Source: Ariolimax columbianus (taxonomy: Eukaryota; Mollusca; Gastropoda; Stylommatophora; Arionidae). From it: a DNA stretch of 64,000 nt. Of this stretch, positions 25,388 through 38,029 are shown one piece after another (positions within the stretch are counted from its first letter, which is position 1; the number at the start of each line of letters is the position of its first letter). The stretch lies in the NCBI GenBank assembly GCA_036924085.1, contig JAVGWX010000003.1, forward strand, positions 116,929,264-116,993,263, in the 5' to 3' direction. Below the pieces are notes generated by a model, which did no database searches, had not been told where the DNA came from, and was given only the letters and a program-made list of their open reading frames with translations. The translations under genes were made by a program, and so were the position numbers.

Positions 25388-26694
25388 AAGGTCAACCAGA
25401 AATGACATCAATCCACCTTTATTTAATAGGTCCTTTTCGGTAAATTCTGGAAGGTAGAATTACATGTTTCTGTAGCTTGCTGATTATACACACTTCTACG
25501 TGGTCTTTTGCAGAAACGCCTCCCAGAAAGCCATATTTAATTGTAAACTTCCAAAATTTTTTATTGCAGATTTATCAATTGTAGTCTCGTCATGTATTTT
25601 AAATAAGTTCAGTATGTGAAATAGGTTATCGTTACTTAAGACATATTATAATCTCAAAAACATTTACAGATGTTTCTAGAACCTCCGCGCCACGAGCAAT
25701 ACCATTACGTTAAATATAGTTTCAAGTCAAGTTAAAAAATACAATAAATAAAGTTAATAATATAAATCTATCGTGCGATAGTTTTAATATTCTGTCCAGT
25801 ACAGACATTATATTAAACTGTTCGTCAATGTACGTTACTGTTGATTTTAGTTCCAAAACTGGGTTCAGTCAAGAGTAATGTAGAGGCTTGTGTGCCAAAT
25901 CTAAAATTTTTTATTCTTCTACTTTTATTTCTGCAGAAAATGTTAAATATCAAACCTCTGTTTTTCTATAATAGTTGTTCGATTAAATAATATTGCAGCA
26001 TCTAAAATGGTATTTCTTGTTTTTAAATAAATTCGGTTGCGTAAAATAACAGATATATTTTCATCTCGTGTGGCGAAGGTGAGGGGAGAGACTGCGACCA
26101 AAATGAAATGTCCCCAAGTACTCTGAGAGGAAAGGGTTGGGAACCGCTGCTGTAAACGGGAGACGTTATTAGTAAAGGTAATTCTATAGCAAATACTGCC
26201 GTCGAGGAGGAAGTTGTATAGCCTTCATTGTACTAAGCCACAGCTTTGTGAGTTGGTGTGGCCAGTTTCCTTTCTCGTTGCATTTATCTTCCCATGGCAG
26301 TCAGCCAGTTTCTTTTTACAGCTAATTCGACTGCAGCTGTCGGTAGCGAGAGTTGAACATCGTACCTTTACCATGAAAAGCGAGTTCTCTACTATTGCTT
26401 TAATAAGCGGCTTGAACAGCTGATAAATAAAGATTCTTTAGTAAAAGGTACCGAGTAACAGCAATTTTATTATAAAGTGCATGGAAGAGCATGTACTACA
26501 CAAAATCTTATTTTAGGACGAAAAGTGACGCTTTACTAATACATCATTTAAGGATTGTGACGATCGAGAAATATGAGCATGCGCAAAATAGCGTACAGCA
26601 CAGCCACCGTACTGTCGACTTGCACCAAGGAAGAACAACGAAGCGTTATTCTGTTGTGTTTGGTTATAGGGTGTGGAACCTTCTGAAATCTACA

Positions 26695-27375
26695 GAGCCA
26701 TAAAGGTTTAGTATGGACACGGTTGTTTGAATCAGAGGAGAATGTATGAATGGGTAGAATTATTTCAAAAAGAAAGACAAAACGTCATTGAAGAATTGCG
26801 GTATGGGAGACCAGCAGGCGTGGCAACTGACAGTGAAATAGCCGATCGATCAGCTAGTTCATTGCAACAGACGAGTCTTTATTAATGAAATAGTCGAAGA
26901 TTTCAACGCGAGTCAAAGCGCTGTGCATACAATTTGTCATCAATGCCTCGGTTATAGGAAAGTGTGTAGCAGATAAGTCCTAAGGCAGCTGTCCGATGAT
27001 CCCAAGCGTGCACGGCGGACAATTTGTCAGGATCGTTTGGGCCGTCATGTTCTGAAGGAAACTTTCTCCATCGAATTGTGACAAAACACGAGTCATGTGT
27101 GCACTATTACTAGCCATATAGTAATAGACAGTCGATGCAATGGATAAAGAATAAGTTAAAACACAGGCCACCGCTGCGAACGTCATGATGACCATCTTCT
27201 GGGATGTTAATGGCGGGATCAGAGGTTTGCAGATGACAACAAGGTAATGGAGTCTATGCAAAAATGGCTAAATGGCACACGAAAATGTTTTCAAGAGGGC
27301 ATGCACAAGCTAGTGGATAGGTTCACAAAGTGTGCTGCCAGGCATGGAGACTATGTTGAAACATTAGACACAATT
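26695..27375 (+). pseudogene. SETMAR-type mariner transposase relic
   Basis: Across several frames the plus strand reads RMYEWVELFQKERQNVIEELRYGRP, INEIVEDFNASQSAVHTI, LRQLSDDPKRARR, then a decayed catalytic segment HRIVTKHESCVH, RQSMQWIKNK and MTIFWDVNGG. It ends with WLNGTRKCFQEGMHKLVDR..KC...HGDYVET. The order and spacing match mariner transposases. At least three stops or shifts show it is dead. No intact terminal inverted repeats were found. Confidence 0.8.
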
Positions 27376-27559
27376 CCTAGTTAGAACTGTTGTTAACATT
27401 TTTTCTAACAAATTTACTGTTCTTCAATGACTGTCCCTCGTAATTACAGAACGATGTATGTGAAACAATTTCACACACACTTCTATAAGACACGGGATCG
27501 AGTTCCAGCACAATTATGGATCTTAACAGTGCTGCGTGTTGTCTGTATTCTATATGTAT

Positions 27560-27945
27560 CCTGATCTGTTTTGATGGTTTTTAGTGTTGTTGTTGATGAA
27601 TTCCCGCAATCAGTTTGATTACTCTTTTGTGCTCCTGAAAAGAGCGTTATGTGCCGGGATCCGGTAGCTTTGCCCACATCTCGAGCGTTCTGATGAAGGG
27701 GGATCAGGTACTCCAGGCAGTTGCGCTATTATTGGCTTCAGCTTCCTGTCGCTCACTATTTCGTGGATCACATGAGCCTCATCTCTTTACCCAGACTGTC
27801 ATGAAATAATCTGATTTAGGGAGCACTGCATGGACGTGAAGTGGGGGTCATGGTCAATATATTTTGGCTGACCCTGACTAACAGTTTGAGATATTTATGT
27901 TTCGCCTGAACATACGTTAGTCCCCTCTTCCAATGGTTATTATTG
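27560..27945 (-). repeat. AAC-tailed dispersed repeat, copy 3
   Basis: Inverted copy: the complement of the (AAC)n tail (GTTGTTGTTG) lies at about 27583-27594, followed by GAATTCCCGCAATCAG and a diverged body ending near ACGTTAGTCCCCTCTTCC. Confidence 0.55.
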
Positions 27946-28185
27946 TGAAAACAGTGATATTGTACCTTGATCCTCGCTGGATATTTTATCAATGTGAAAA
28001 CACTGATACTATACCTTGATCCTCGCTGACTATTCTATAAATTTGAAAAAAGTAATAGTGTACATTAACCCTCCCTGGCTGTTCTAACAATGTAGAAAAC
28101 GAACACTTGTTTCTGATCAAGTATTGCTGTTTCACAATGTGGATACTGTACACGTATATCTTGATCCACTGTTGTCGTGTCTACC
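27945..28185. repeat. Degenerate tandem repeat of about 60 bp
   Basis: Three to four units of a phrase like GTGAAAACA.TGATA.T.TACCTTGATCCTCGCTG. Much diverged towards the right. From 28190 to 29440 nothing is recognised except a C run at about 28546-28559. Confidence 0.65.
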
Positions 28186-29444
28186 TTGTGTGTTAAGTAC
28201 ACGTATATTCTCAATCATTCTTGTCGTTTTCACATTGCGGATAGATAGCAAGTGGATTCTGATCTACCCATGTAGTTTATTTAACCTGGATACATCGATA
28301 GTGCAACATTATTCAACCGTCATTTTATCAATTTAAAAATAATCATGGAACTACAGATAAACTGTTAATCTGCTCTTTCAGGATGTCTTGACGCTTACTG
28401 CCAAGCACAGTTATGCTACCGCAGTTTACAGACGCATACAAACATGAATAAGCAGATAATGAGTATTTAGACACCTTAGATAATTACGATTCCCTGTAGC
28501 TCGAATGGCATCTGCATAATTACCACTTTCAGCATGAAGGCAAGACCCCCCCCCCCCCCATTTTCCTAAAATGAGGGGCAGGCCCGGATGTGCATTTTTG
28601 AATAAATCGATGAACAGTGAAGATCACGTTTCCCGAAATCACAATTTTATGTTTGTCGCTAGGTCTGGCAAAATGCTACAGGCTTTCTCTCGAAGATACC
28701 CTCACAATAAAAATTCAAGAACAGTGTATCAAGTGATAGCACGGATAGCGTAATATGTGAATTGTATTTACATATCAAATGAGGTTCAAGGCAATTACAG
28801 ATGTTGTTGAATTTGTGGGCAAACAATTTTGTAATTTAGGTTTCAATTTTAATGTTTATTTTGTTTAGGAAAATAAAAATGTTAACATTTGCATAAATTT
28901 CAAGCATAAATTTTGGTCGTTTAGTTTGAAATAGAATGTTAATTTGTTTAAGTATTATTTTCTGTGTTTTTGATTTGAATGGATATGTTGCTTGTCGGAC
29001 GATCGATGTTACTGTACACGTGTTTGACCATTTCCCTCATTCAGTGTATCCGCTTCATTTTATAAGCGAATGGCCAATTCACGCCTCTAACCAAATTAAT
29101 TCATATGTTAATTACAACAGACATAAGTTGACGGTTATCTTTAGTCTAAATCATGGTTAAGTGGAATGTATGCCTTATTAGGGCACTTTAAACATTAACC
29201 AAATGTATAGCTTTGTCTAACAATGTAAGGTGATACTTTTTGTAAATATCTCTAGCACAGAACAACAATTACGATTGTAGAACCGCAAGAATACTTCTTA
29301 GGTTATTATTTAACAAACACGTATTATATTATTATTCTGGCACAGGAAATGAAGTTATAATGACGGGAAGGCAAGAAAAAGCATTTAAAGTTCTTCAGGT
29401 AGAAACGTAATGTCAGGGACCAGATAGACATACATCATTTTACT

Positions 29445-31025
29445 ACAGCCACGAGATCTGGGTAGTGCCAAATTGTATGATTTAACAAAAGATCTGAGTA
29501 GTGTCAGATGAGATGACTTTACACGAGATCTGGGTAGTGTCAGATGAGATGACTTAACACGAAATCTGAGTAGTGTCAGATGAGATGACTTAACACGAGA
29601 TCTGGGTAGTGTCAGATGAGATGACTTAACACGAGATATGGGTAGTGTCAGATTAGATGACTTAACACGAGATATGGGCAGTGTCAGATGAGATGACTTA
29701 ACACGAGATCTGAGTAGTGTCAGATGAGATGACTTAACACGAGATCTGGGTAGTGTCAGATGAGATGACTTAACACGAGATCTGGGTAGTGTCAGATGAG
29801 ATGACTTAACACGAGATCTGGGTAGTGTCAGATGTGATGACTTAACACGAGATCTGGGTAGTGTCAGATTAGATGACTTAACACGAGATATGGGTAGTGT
29901 CAGATTAGATGACTTAACACGAGATATGGGCAGTGTCAGATGAGATGACTTAACACGAGATCTGAGTAGTGTCAGATGAGATGACTTAACACGAGATCTG
30001 GGTAGTGTCAGATGAGATGACTTAACACGAGATCTGGGTAGTGTCAGATGTGATGACTTAACACGAGATCTGGGTAGTGTCAGATTAGATGACTAAACAC
30101 GAGATCTGGGCAGTGTCAGATGAGATGACTTAACACGAGGTATGGGTAGTGCCAGATTCGATGACTTAACACGAGATCTGGGTAGTGTCAGATGAGATGA
30201 CTAAACACGAGATCTGGGTAGTGTCAGATGAGATGACTTAACACGAGATCTGGGTAGTGTCAGATGAGATGACTAAACACGAGATCTGGGTAGTGTCAGA
30301 TGAGATGACTAAACACGAGATCTGGGTAGTGTCAGAGGAGATGACTAAACACGAGATCTGGGTAGTGTCAGATTAGATGACTAAACACGAGATCTGGGTA
30401 GTGTCCGATGAGATGACTAAACACGAGATCTGGGTAGTGTCAGATTAGATGACTAAACACGAGATCTGGGTAGTGTCAGATGAGGTGACTAAACACAAGA
30501 TTTGTGTAATGTCAAGTCGGGTGACTAAACACAAGATCCGGGTAGTGTCAAGTGAGATGACTAAACACAAGTTCTGGGCAGTGTCAAGTGAGGTGAGGTC
30601 ACTAAACACGAGATCTGGGTTGTGTCAAGTGAGATGACTAAACACACGATCTCGGTAGTGTCAATTAAAATGACTAAACACAAGATCTGAGTAATGTCAA
30701 GTGAGATGAGGTGACTAAACACCAGTTCTGAGTAATATCAAGTGAATTGAGATGACTGAACACAACATATGGGTAGTGTCAAGTGAGATGAATAAACACA
30801 AGACCTGGATAGTGTTAAGTGAGGTGAGATGACTAAACACGAGATCTGGATTGTGTCACGTGAGATGATATGACTAAACACAATATCTGGGTAGTGTCGT
30901 GAGATGAATAAACACAAGATCTGGATAGTGTCATGGGAGCTGAGGTGACTAAATACAAGATCTGGGTAGTGTCAAGTGGGATGACTAACCACAAGATTTT
31001 GATAGAATCAAGTGAGGTGAGATAA
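29445..31025. repeat. 36-bp satellite, about 43 units, with higher-order structure
   Basis: The unit is ACGAGATCTGGG.AGTGTC plus AGATGAGATGACTTAAAC-like sequence, period 36. Left units use GACTTAACAC and right units GACTAAACAC. Variants with GATATGGGCAG occur at 29671 and again at 29923, exactly 252 bp (seven units) apart, with matching neighbours, so a seven-unit block was duplicated. Units decay strongly beyond about 30500. Confidence 0.95.
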
Positions 31026-31518
31026 AACACACCAAGAAATATGGAGCAGGAAAGTCCGTAGTAATTAAGGGTTGTAATTAACGTCAATATTTGGTTTAAC
31101 ACACACATGTGGTAAATGCAATATGATTGTGAATCATGTAGATAGTGTATGTACATGTTATATCCGTGAATATATATTTTAAATCTGTGAATGCTGTATG
31201 TGAAAGTTGAATGTGAAGGTTATGTGCGAGCATTTCATGGCAACGTGTTGTATGTGAACGTTTAATGTAAATGATTAATGTATTTTATTTTACATCAGTG
31301 TTGCATGTGATTGGGATATATGAAAGTTGTCTGTAATAGTTGAATGCAAATGTAAGTTTTAATATATCTGAAAGTAGTAAGGTAAGGTCGTATGTTAGTT
31401 GCATATTAACAATGAGAAAGATTGTGTGCCTTCATACAAGACTTAGAAAAAAAAGGAAATAATAGAAATAATATGTAGACGAAGAGATACGAGAAACTGA
31501 GAAAATGAATGAGAGGGA

Positions 31519-31605
31519 GAGAGTGAGACAGAGAGAGAGAGAGAGAGAGAGATAGAAAGAAAGAGAGATATAGAAAGAGAGATAAAGAAAGAGAAAGAGG
31601 CTATG
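31519..31605. repeat. (GA)n-rich microsatellite
   Basis: Imperfect GA/GAAA run. The flanks 31030-31515 and 31606-32150 are AT-rich with no recognised feature. Confidence 0.85.
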
Positions 31606-32149
31606 AGTGAGAGTCGATGTCAGCGAAATGATCGATATTCTGACAAATTCTGCTCTAGTGTAAATGCATTTTTTTAGGATCCTAGATAGAAAGTAAACTT
31701 GCAGCTTTCACAATTCTGAGCATGAATCGGTTCAAAAAGAATACAGAGACGAATCTCAACAAATATTTAATTTGGATTAATGACAGCAAGTGGCAGAAAG
31801 AAATATTAAGGGATGATTAGAAATAGGAGGCAAGCAATTAGACAAGGATAAGGACAGATGAAGTATAAATAGAGATTGGTGACGAGATTAGTTAGAATAG
31901 GAACGTCTGGAAGAGCTGGTATATTGGGTTTAGAGGAGGCGTGGACAATTATACGAGAGGTTATAAAAAGAGGATGAGAAAAACAAGGACAGGAGAAAAG
32001 AAAGAACTAGTGACAAGGTGAAAACCAGTAAACAGAATATAAATGGTATAAGAAATATTCATTTTAAAAAGTATTCACTTCACAAAGAATCGTGTATGAT
32101 ATAATTTATTGGGGGACAGAAGACCCTTATTTAGCATGCATCATAATAT

Positions 32150-32440
32150 AGTTGAGAAATACTGTGATGATACAAGAGACTGGAGATGTAATGTGATCAC
32201 ACATGGCAGTGGAGACGTAATGTGATAATACAAGAGAGTAGAGATGTACTGTGATAATACATGATAGTGGAAACGTCGTGTGATAATATAGAAGAATAGA
32301 GATGCAATTGTATAATACATCAGAGCAGAGACGTAATGTGATAATACATAATAATAGAGATGTAGTCTGATAACAGGAGAATGAAGACATAATATGGTAA
32401 TATAGTAGAGTATATACGTAATGTGAAACTTCAAGAAAAT
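32150..32440. repeat. Degenerate minisatellite of about 29 bp
   Basis: TGATAATA-like words recur near 32223, 32252, 32281, 32310 and 32340, a period of about 29 bp, with GAGATG or GAGACG between. Confidence 0.7.
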
Positions 32441-32548
32441 GGAGACGCAATGTTATAATGCAGGGGAGTGGAGACCTATAATGGACAACTAAAACGTCAG
32501 TACAGGAGAATGAAGACATAATATGTTGTTAATACAAAAGAGGGAGTA

Positions 32549-32577
32549 AATAGCATGTCCTTTGCAGAACGTCGCTC
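32549..32577 (-). pseudogene. Possible family B LINE 3'-end scrap
   Basis: On the minus strand GAGCGACGTTCTGCAAAGGA and the following ATGCTA match the last codons of family B relics (compare 50072-50096). Only about 27 nt, so this could be chance. Confidence 0.35.
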
Positions 32578-32769
32578 TTGCAACTGCCAACCATTGGCTG
32601 TTATACGTTTCTTGGCTGGTGTACATGACGGTAAGTTGCCATAACTTTCCTTACATGTAGAGGATATGGTACTAAACAGGAACCATTGTCTGACTAACTT
32701 GAATATCTGAATACAAGAAAATTAAAACATCATACGTCAATACAAGAGAATATGTAATGCGACAGTTAA

Positions 32770-33845
32770 AGAAAGTGGAGCGCATACTATCATAAAGATA
32801 AAGAATGAATGAAGCAATGTGACATTGAGAAGCAGCGGGGAAGGAATATACGAATGAGAAGCAGTGGTGGATGCAAATTGGAATATCAGTTTCAATGGAG
32901 AAAGTAATGTAAAAATTAGAAGAGGTTGGGGGTGTAAATGAACATCTGAGCAGCAGAGGTAGGACAATGTAACAGAGAGAGTAATCGGAAGAGGCAAATG
33001 TAAATATGCGAGTCTGTAGGGGAGGTAAATGTGGCTATGAGATGCACTGGTTAATGTAATTTACCAGTTTGACAATGAAAGGCCCATGTGGAGACAATAC
33101 AACTATGACAGGCAGTGGTGAAGGTAAATATGACTATGAAAAGCAGTTTCGGAGACATTGTACTAATGATTGACTGCAGTGGTATCAGTGTACCCATGCG
33201 AAGCTGTGGTGGAGGCTAAATTAAATGGCAAATGCAGAGAGTGGTAGAGGAAATATAACAATAACAAAGAGTGCTGGAACGAATGTAGGAATGCCACAAA
33301 GTGGTGGAGGCAAGGTACCAGTGAGGGAGAATGAAGGAGGCAAGGTACCAGTGAGGGAGAATGAAGGAGGCAAGGTACCAGTGAGGGAGAATGAAGGAGG
33401 CAAGGTACCAGTGAGGGAGAATGAAGGAGGCAAGGTACCAGTGAGGGAGAAGGAAGCAGGAAGTGAAACAATAAGAGAGGAGGTAGTGTAACAGTGAGAG
33501 AGAACGGAGGAGGTAATGTAACAGTGAGCGAGAAGGAAGGAGGTAATGTAACAATGAGCGAGAACAGAGGAGGTAATGTAACAGTGTAAGAAAACAGAGG
33601 AGGTAGTGTAACAGTGAGAGAGAACGGAGGAGGTAATGTAACAGTGAGAGATAAGGAAGGGGGTAATGTAACAATGAGCGAGAACAGAGGAGGTAATGTA
33701 ACAGTGTAAGAAAACAGAGGAGGTAGTGTAACAGTGAGAGAGAACGGAGGAGGTAATGTAACAGTGAGAGATAAGGAAGGGGGTAATGTTACAATGGCAG
33801 GTAGTGGTGGAGTCAATGTAGTAATTACATGATAGTAGTTTAGGC
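32770..33845. repeat. 30-bp minisatellite in three blocks
   Basis: 32770-33295 is a degenerate block. 33305-33455 has about five near-identical units containing GGCAAGGTACCAGTGAGGGA. 33456-33800 has units of the type GTAATGTAACAGTGAGAGAG. Within the last block 33549-33668 and 33669-33788 are almost identical, a 120-bp (four-unit) higher-order repeat. Multiples of three keep long frames open; these are not genes. Confidence 0.9.
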
Positions 33846-34985
33846 AATGTCACAACGAACGACATTGACGGAGATAATGTAGCAAAAACTGGTTCTGTTC
33901 TATGAAATACCAGGGTTACCGTTTACAGATAAAACTAAGTGTGTCACTTCCTGTTGATGATGACTCATTCATTTGTTTAAACTGCTTCCATAAACAACCA
34001 GATTTAAGATTATAAGTCATACACATGTAGTCTAATACAAGGTAGTTGACACGCTTATGGACGTAAAGCAAAACTAATTAGGATGTAATGAGGAAGGTTC
34101 CTTCACAAAGGACATTTATTATCGAAATAAAGCAATTGCACTTTGTGTAATGGCTAGAAGAAGCGCAGTGTTGAAAAACATTACAACAACAGGTACAATG
34201 CGGAGAAAATAGACATATGACAGTTTATAATTATTGTACAGAAATACAATGGAATACAATAAACGGTAGAATTGTTAAACGACAACAAGGACATGCCGTT
34301 GCAAAGATCCTTGATCGCCTACTCCCTTTAGAACGGCACTTTATGGTAATGACAATTGCTTCCAAGAACAAACCAAGAACTGTCGCTTATTCTGTGTCCA
34401 ATGGCGTTGCGCTAACATATTCACCAGGGAGTCAGATAAATAATACTCAATTACGTGAGTTTGAGCCTCTGTTTTGACCCGTGCCTGCCGTAGAGACGCC
34501 ATTTGATGTGCAACAGTTGCACGATTTACAATCGTCCTTGACCGTTGATATTGGGAAAACAAATTGATCAGACCGACTAGAATATCCCATAATACACTAG
34601 TGGATGGTATTACATGGACCGGTCTATCGCGCTTGTAGACATGCCTGTGTATATCATTCAATGGTAATGCTACTTGCGGGATTTGTAAAATCTTCGTAAT
34701 ATAAGTATAGCATTGTAAAGATACAAACAGGCTCATCATTTAGTTGTCGATGGGGACGACACGATAGAGAGCGAACGGTACATGGCGCTCCTCACCAAGG
34801 CAAAAATTCTGAAATTTCAATGACGTTGAAGGATGTCATTGCGTTTGTTAGATGATGTAACAATTCTACTTCTCTATGCTTTGCCCTCTCTGCCTCTAAC
34901 ATAGGCAGGTAGCACTTGCAGCTGGGTGGAATAGAGTGGTAAGTGACTAGGAGCGAGCCGTGTCAGCTGAACCTGTCAGACAGTG

Positions 34986-35288
34986 ACAGAATATATCCAA
35001 TATCTCTGTCTCTCTGTGTGTGTGTCTCTCTCTCACACACACACGCATACACATACAAACTCTCCGACACACACACGCAAATACACACACTCACACACGT
35101 TCATACACACGCACATTCACGCAGGCACACACTCACACACACATTCACACACACACACACACTCACACACACGCAAATTCACACACACACACCCACATGA
35201 AAACACACAGCCATATTCACCCTCACACTTGCACATACGCATGCAAACACGCTCTCGCACACGTACATATGCACTCAAACACACACAC
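34986..35288. repeat. CT then CA-rich microsatellite
   Basis: Interrupted (CT)n then (CA)n with CG and CAT interruptions. It resumes at 35447-35504 on the other side of a LINE scrap. From 33846 to 34980 nothing is recognised; the frames there lack any family signature. Confidence 0.9.
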
Positions 35289-35446
35289 TGCCGACATACG
35301 AGGACTAGAGAAAGCAGATGTGGCCATCACCAGTGGCAACACTAGACAAGCTCTATGGCAGTGCCGACAGCCTCAGGATGACCGCTGCTTTCTTTGAAAA
35401 AATACAGGTTGACGTTTGACAGCGTACGAAGAAGAAGAAGAAGAAA
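35289..35446 (+). mobile_element. I-like LINE copy H, extreme 5' truncation
   Basis: Only the last ~150 bp of the LINE: CTGCCGACATACGAGGA, GACAAGCTCTATGGCAGTG, GACCGCTGCTTTCTTTGAA and a (GAA)n tail at about 35428-35446. It encodes the equivalent of ORF2 residues 1259-1301. CA repeat lies on both sides, so it inserted inside a microsatellite and its target-site duplication cannot be defined. Confidence 0.85.
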
Positions 35447-36017
35447 AAACACACACACACCCACACACACACACACACCCACACACACACACACACACAC
35501 ACACGGCTTAATTAATGCAACACTAATGTGTATGCATTTAATCTATAATTTGAAATGCTGATATTAAATCAGAAGTAGTTTAATCTGATGCCAAGTAGTC
35601 CACAATTGTTTAAGTTCATTTCGGTGTTTTTTACTTGAAGTACCATGTTAGCCCGAAGACTTTAAACACGCATTTTGTTTGTCACATTGGTGAGCAAGCG
35701 AGTGAGTGTGCAAAACTTGTCGGTCACCAACACGTCACTTTTGGATCTCATCTATTGTAAGACACTCATACTACATGCTCGGCCCATATGTATGCATTCA
35801 AATTGCAGCGTCTACGATGTCCTACTCCGACGTTTGGCGCCTGATTTATGTTTTTTGAAGGTGGCCCCATAGAGTGACCGTCTTATTTGCTTCACTGCTC
35901 TTTTGGATCAGCTCAAAGCTTTTCTGCATCGACTTCTCGTAAGTTCCATACTTCGCAGTCACACATCTTGGCTGGAGAAATCAATCTGTTAATTGTGTGA
36001 GCACTTGCCTAGACGCC

Positions 36018-36028
36018 TGTCGTCTGTT
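36018..36028. repeat. Target-site duplication, left, of I-like copy E
   Basis: TGTCGTCTGTT, identical to 37268-37278. From 35505 to 36017 nothing else is recognisable. Confidence 0.8.
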
Positions 36029-37267
36029 CTTCTTCTTCTTCTTCTTCTGCGTACGCAGTCAGACAGTAACCATTATTTTTTCGAAAAAAGCGGTGGTCAT
36101 CCTGAGGCTGTCGCCACTGCCATAGAGCTTGTCTTGCAGTTCCACTGGTAATGGCCACATCTGCTCTCTCTGATCCTCGTATGTCGGGCAGTTCTGCAGC
36201 AGATGTTCAGCGGTCATTTTACCAGTACCGCACGGGCATTCGTCGGTACACCCTATCTTCAATTTGTTGAATAGGTGGTACCTCAGTCTGTTGTGGCCAG
36301 TGCGAAGTCTGAAGACAACGACCTGCTCTCTTCGGTTCAACTGGTAATAGGCATCGTTTTTGGTGTAACCAGTATGCTCGGTTTCCCATTTGGTCATGTA
36401 TCTGGCTTTGATAAGCCGTTTTGACTCTTCGTACGTCATACTGGTATCTGTTTGTGGTAGTCTTGCACCTTCTTTTGCCAGTCTGTCTGCCTCCTCGTTG
36501 CCTTGGATGTTGCAGTGTGACGGAACCCACTGTACCACTACCCTTTTTGGTGCGGACTGCTGGCACAGTTTGCAGAGTGCTGCTCTTAAGTCATTAAGCT
36601 CAGTGTTTTTCTGGCTTTTTAGCGCTGTGACTACGGCGAGAGCATCTGTCAGCAGGACTATATGGCTCTCATTTTCACTGTGTGTCACCATTTCTTCCAC
36701 TGCCGCCCTCAGTGCCTCTGCCTCCGCTCTGAAATTGCTTGTGTACTTACCAGTAGCGAATGACAGTGTTATTTTTCTGCCATTTGGTAGGTTCAGGAAT
36801 GCTCCTGCCCCTCCGTTCTGTGTAGTGTTTGTTACAGAATCGTCGGTGTATGCATGGGTCCAGTCCATGCTTGGGTAGCTTTTCGTTATGAAGCTTAGGG
36901 TAGTATCTCTCCTTTCTTTTTCAGTCTGGCAGTTTTTTTGTGCAATACCTGGTATATTTTCTACCACCTCTGGAAATATATCCTGCCTCCAGGTAAGTTT
37001 TCGTACAGTAGTGATGGGTTTTGGTGTTGTTAGTGCGTTTATGGGATCTTCGTGCATCTTGCTTTGGCTATTTCTGCAAAGTTTCTCCGCTTTAGTTTCC
37101 CATTTCCCAAATTGTTTAGTCTCTGGTGCATTGGATGGTCGGTCAGTCTTCGTAGTTTCTCTGACTGCAGCTGGGCTCTGCCGTCTCTTCTATCGGTCAT
37201 GGATTGCAGTTTTGTAATCTTTTCAAGTTCTACAATTGGCGTTGACTTCATGCCACCTGTTATAATT
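36029..37267 (-). mobile_element. I-like LINE copy E, 5'-truncated
   Basis: On the minus strand it encodes ORF2 residues about 902-1301. A 332-codon frame (36059-37057) contains all of RNase H (AYTDDSVTN, with Gly of the usual DGS changed to Asp, RAEAEALRAA, TDALAVVTAL, WVPSHCNIQGNEEAD) and the C-terminal C.C....EH....C motif. A 1-nt deletion near 37064 breaks it from the upstream part at 37039-37251. The tail is (GAA)n at 36029-36047. It is very close to copy F in sequence, so a fairly young insertion of the same subfamily. Confidence 0.92.
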
Positions 37268-37278
37268 TGTCGTCTGTT
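37268..37278. repeat. Target-site duplication, right, of I-like copy E
   Basis: TGTCGTCTGTT. The LINE match ends just before it. From 37279 to about 38030 nothing is recognised. Confidence 0.8.
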
Positions 37279-38029
37279 TAAGTCTATTGAGTCTATTGCA
37301 ACTGATGATGAGACATTTTACAGTTCTCCTGCGTCAGATCTCACGAATTAACATGTGAATGTCCGAAAAGTAATATCTTGGTTCAAGTAAATGTACGAAT
37401 TTACGTATATGACAATATCATATCTAGCCGCAGCTTCCGGTGTGGACAAAAACAAGTGTTCAGTATGTAAGTGGTTTTATATCTAAATATTTGTAGTCCA
37501 ATGCCACTTTAACTGCACTGATCACAATTAGTCATTTCTCAATTTTGTACACATTGACTAAAGATGACTATGTCATCAGGAAACCTTTAGGTTAATGCAT
37601 TTTCCTGTCAATGTTGGTGCCTTTATCTTCGCAAGTTAGTTCACTAAAGAGTTCCTCTATGAATGCGATGTCAAGATTTTGGGAGATTTGTATATTAATT
37701 TTTCGATAAAATAAGGTCATATAGTTTGAGCGGATCGAGTTGCCGAATTGTTTCGACGCTTGACTGCTGACGATGAGGGAGGGAATCAAATACCCGGAGT
37801 GGCATATGTTGTTTTTTTATTGAGGGTGAAATAACCAAACATAACCAGCACACGACCGGCGACATCAGTGGCAAAGCGGCATGTAGTCCTCCGAATAACA
37901 ACGAATCTACTGCCCCAGCAGAATGACAGTTTAGTTTGAGCAGCCCTTATTTTTCTCATCTATCAGCGGAGCGCTCTTGTCTTCAATACCTTGATTTCTC
38001 AGTCCTTTCACTACTGCAATTATCGAAAT

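Noticed and set aside
29445..31025. Regular 36-bp repeats resembling a CRISPR array
   Set aside because: The units are contiguous with no unique spacers, the sequence is eukaryotic, and no cas genes are present. It is a satellite.
33163..33865. Overlapping 214-217-codon minus frames
   Set aside because: Translations of the 30-bp minisatellite in all three frames; period divisible by three keeps them open.
34341..34739. 132-codon minus frame and overlapping plus frame 34217-34477
   Set aside because: No family signature that I recognise and no supporting context; I would not call it a gene.
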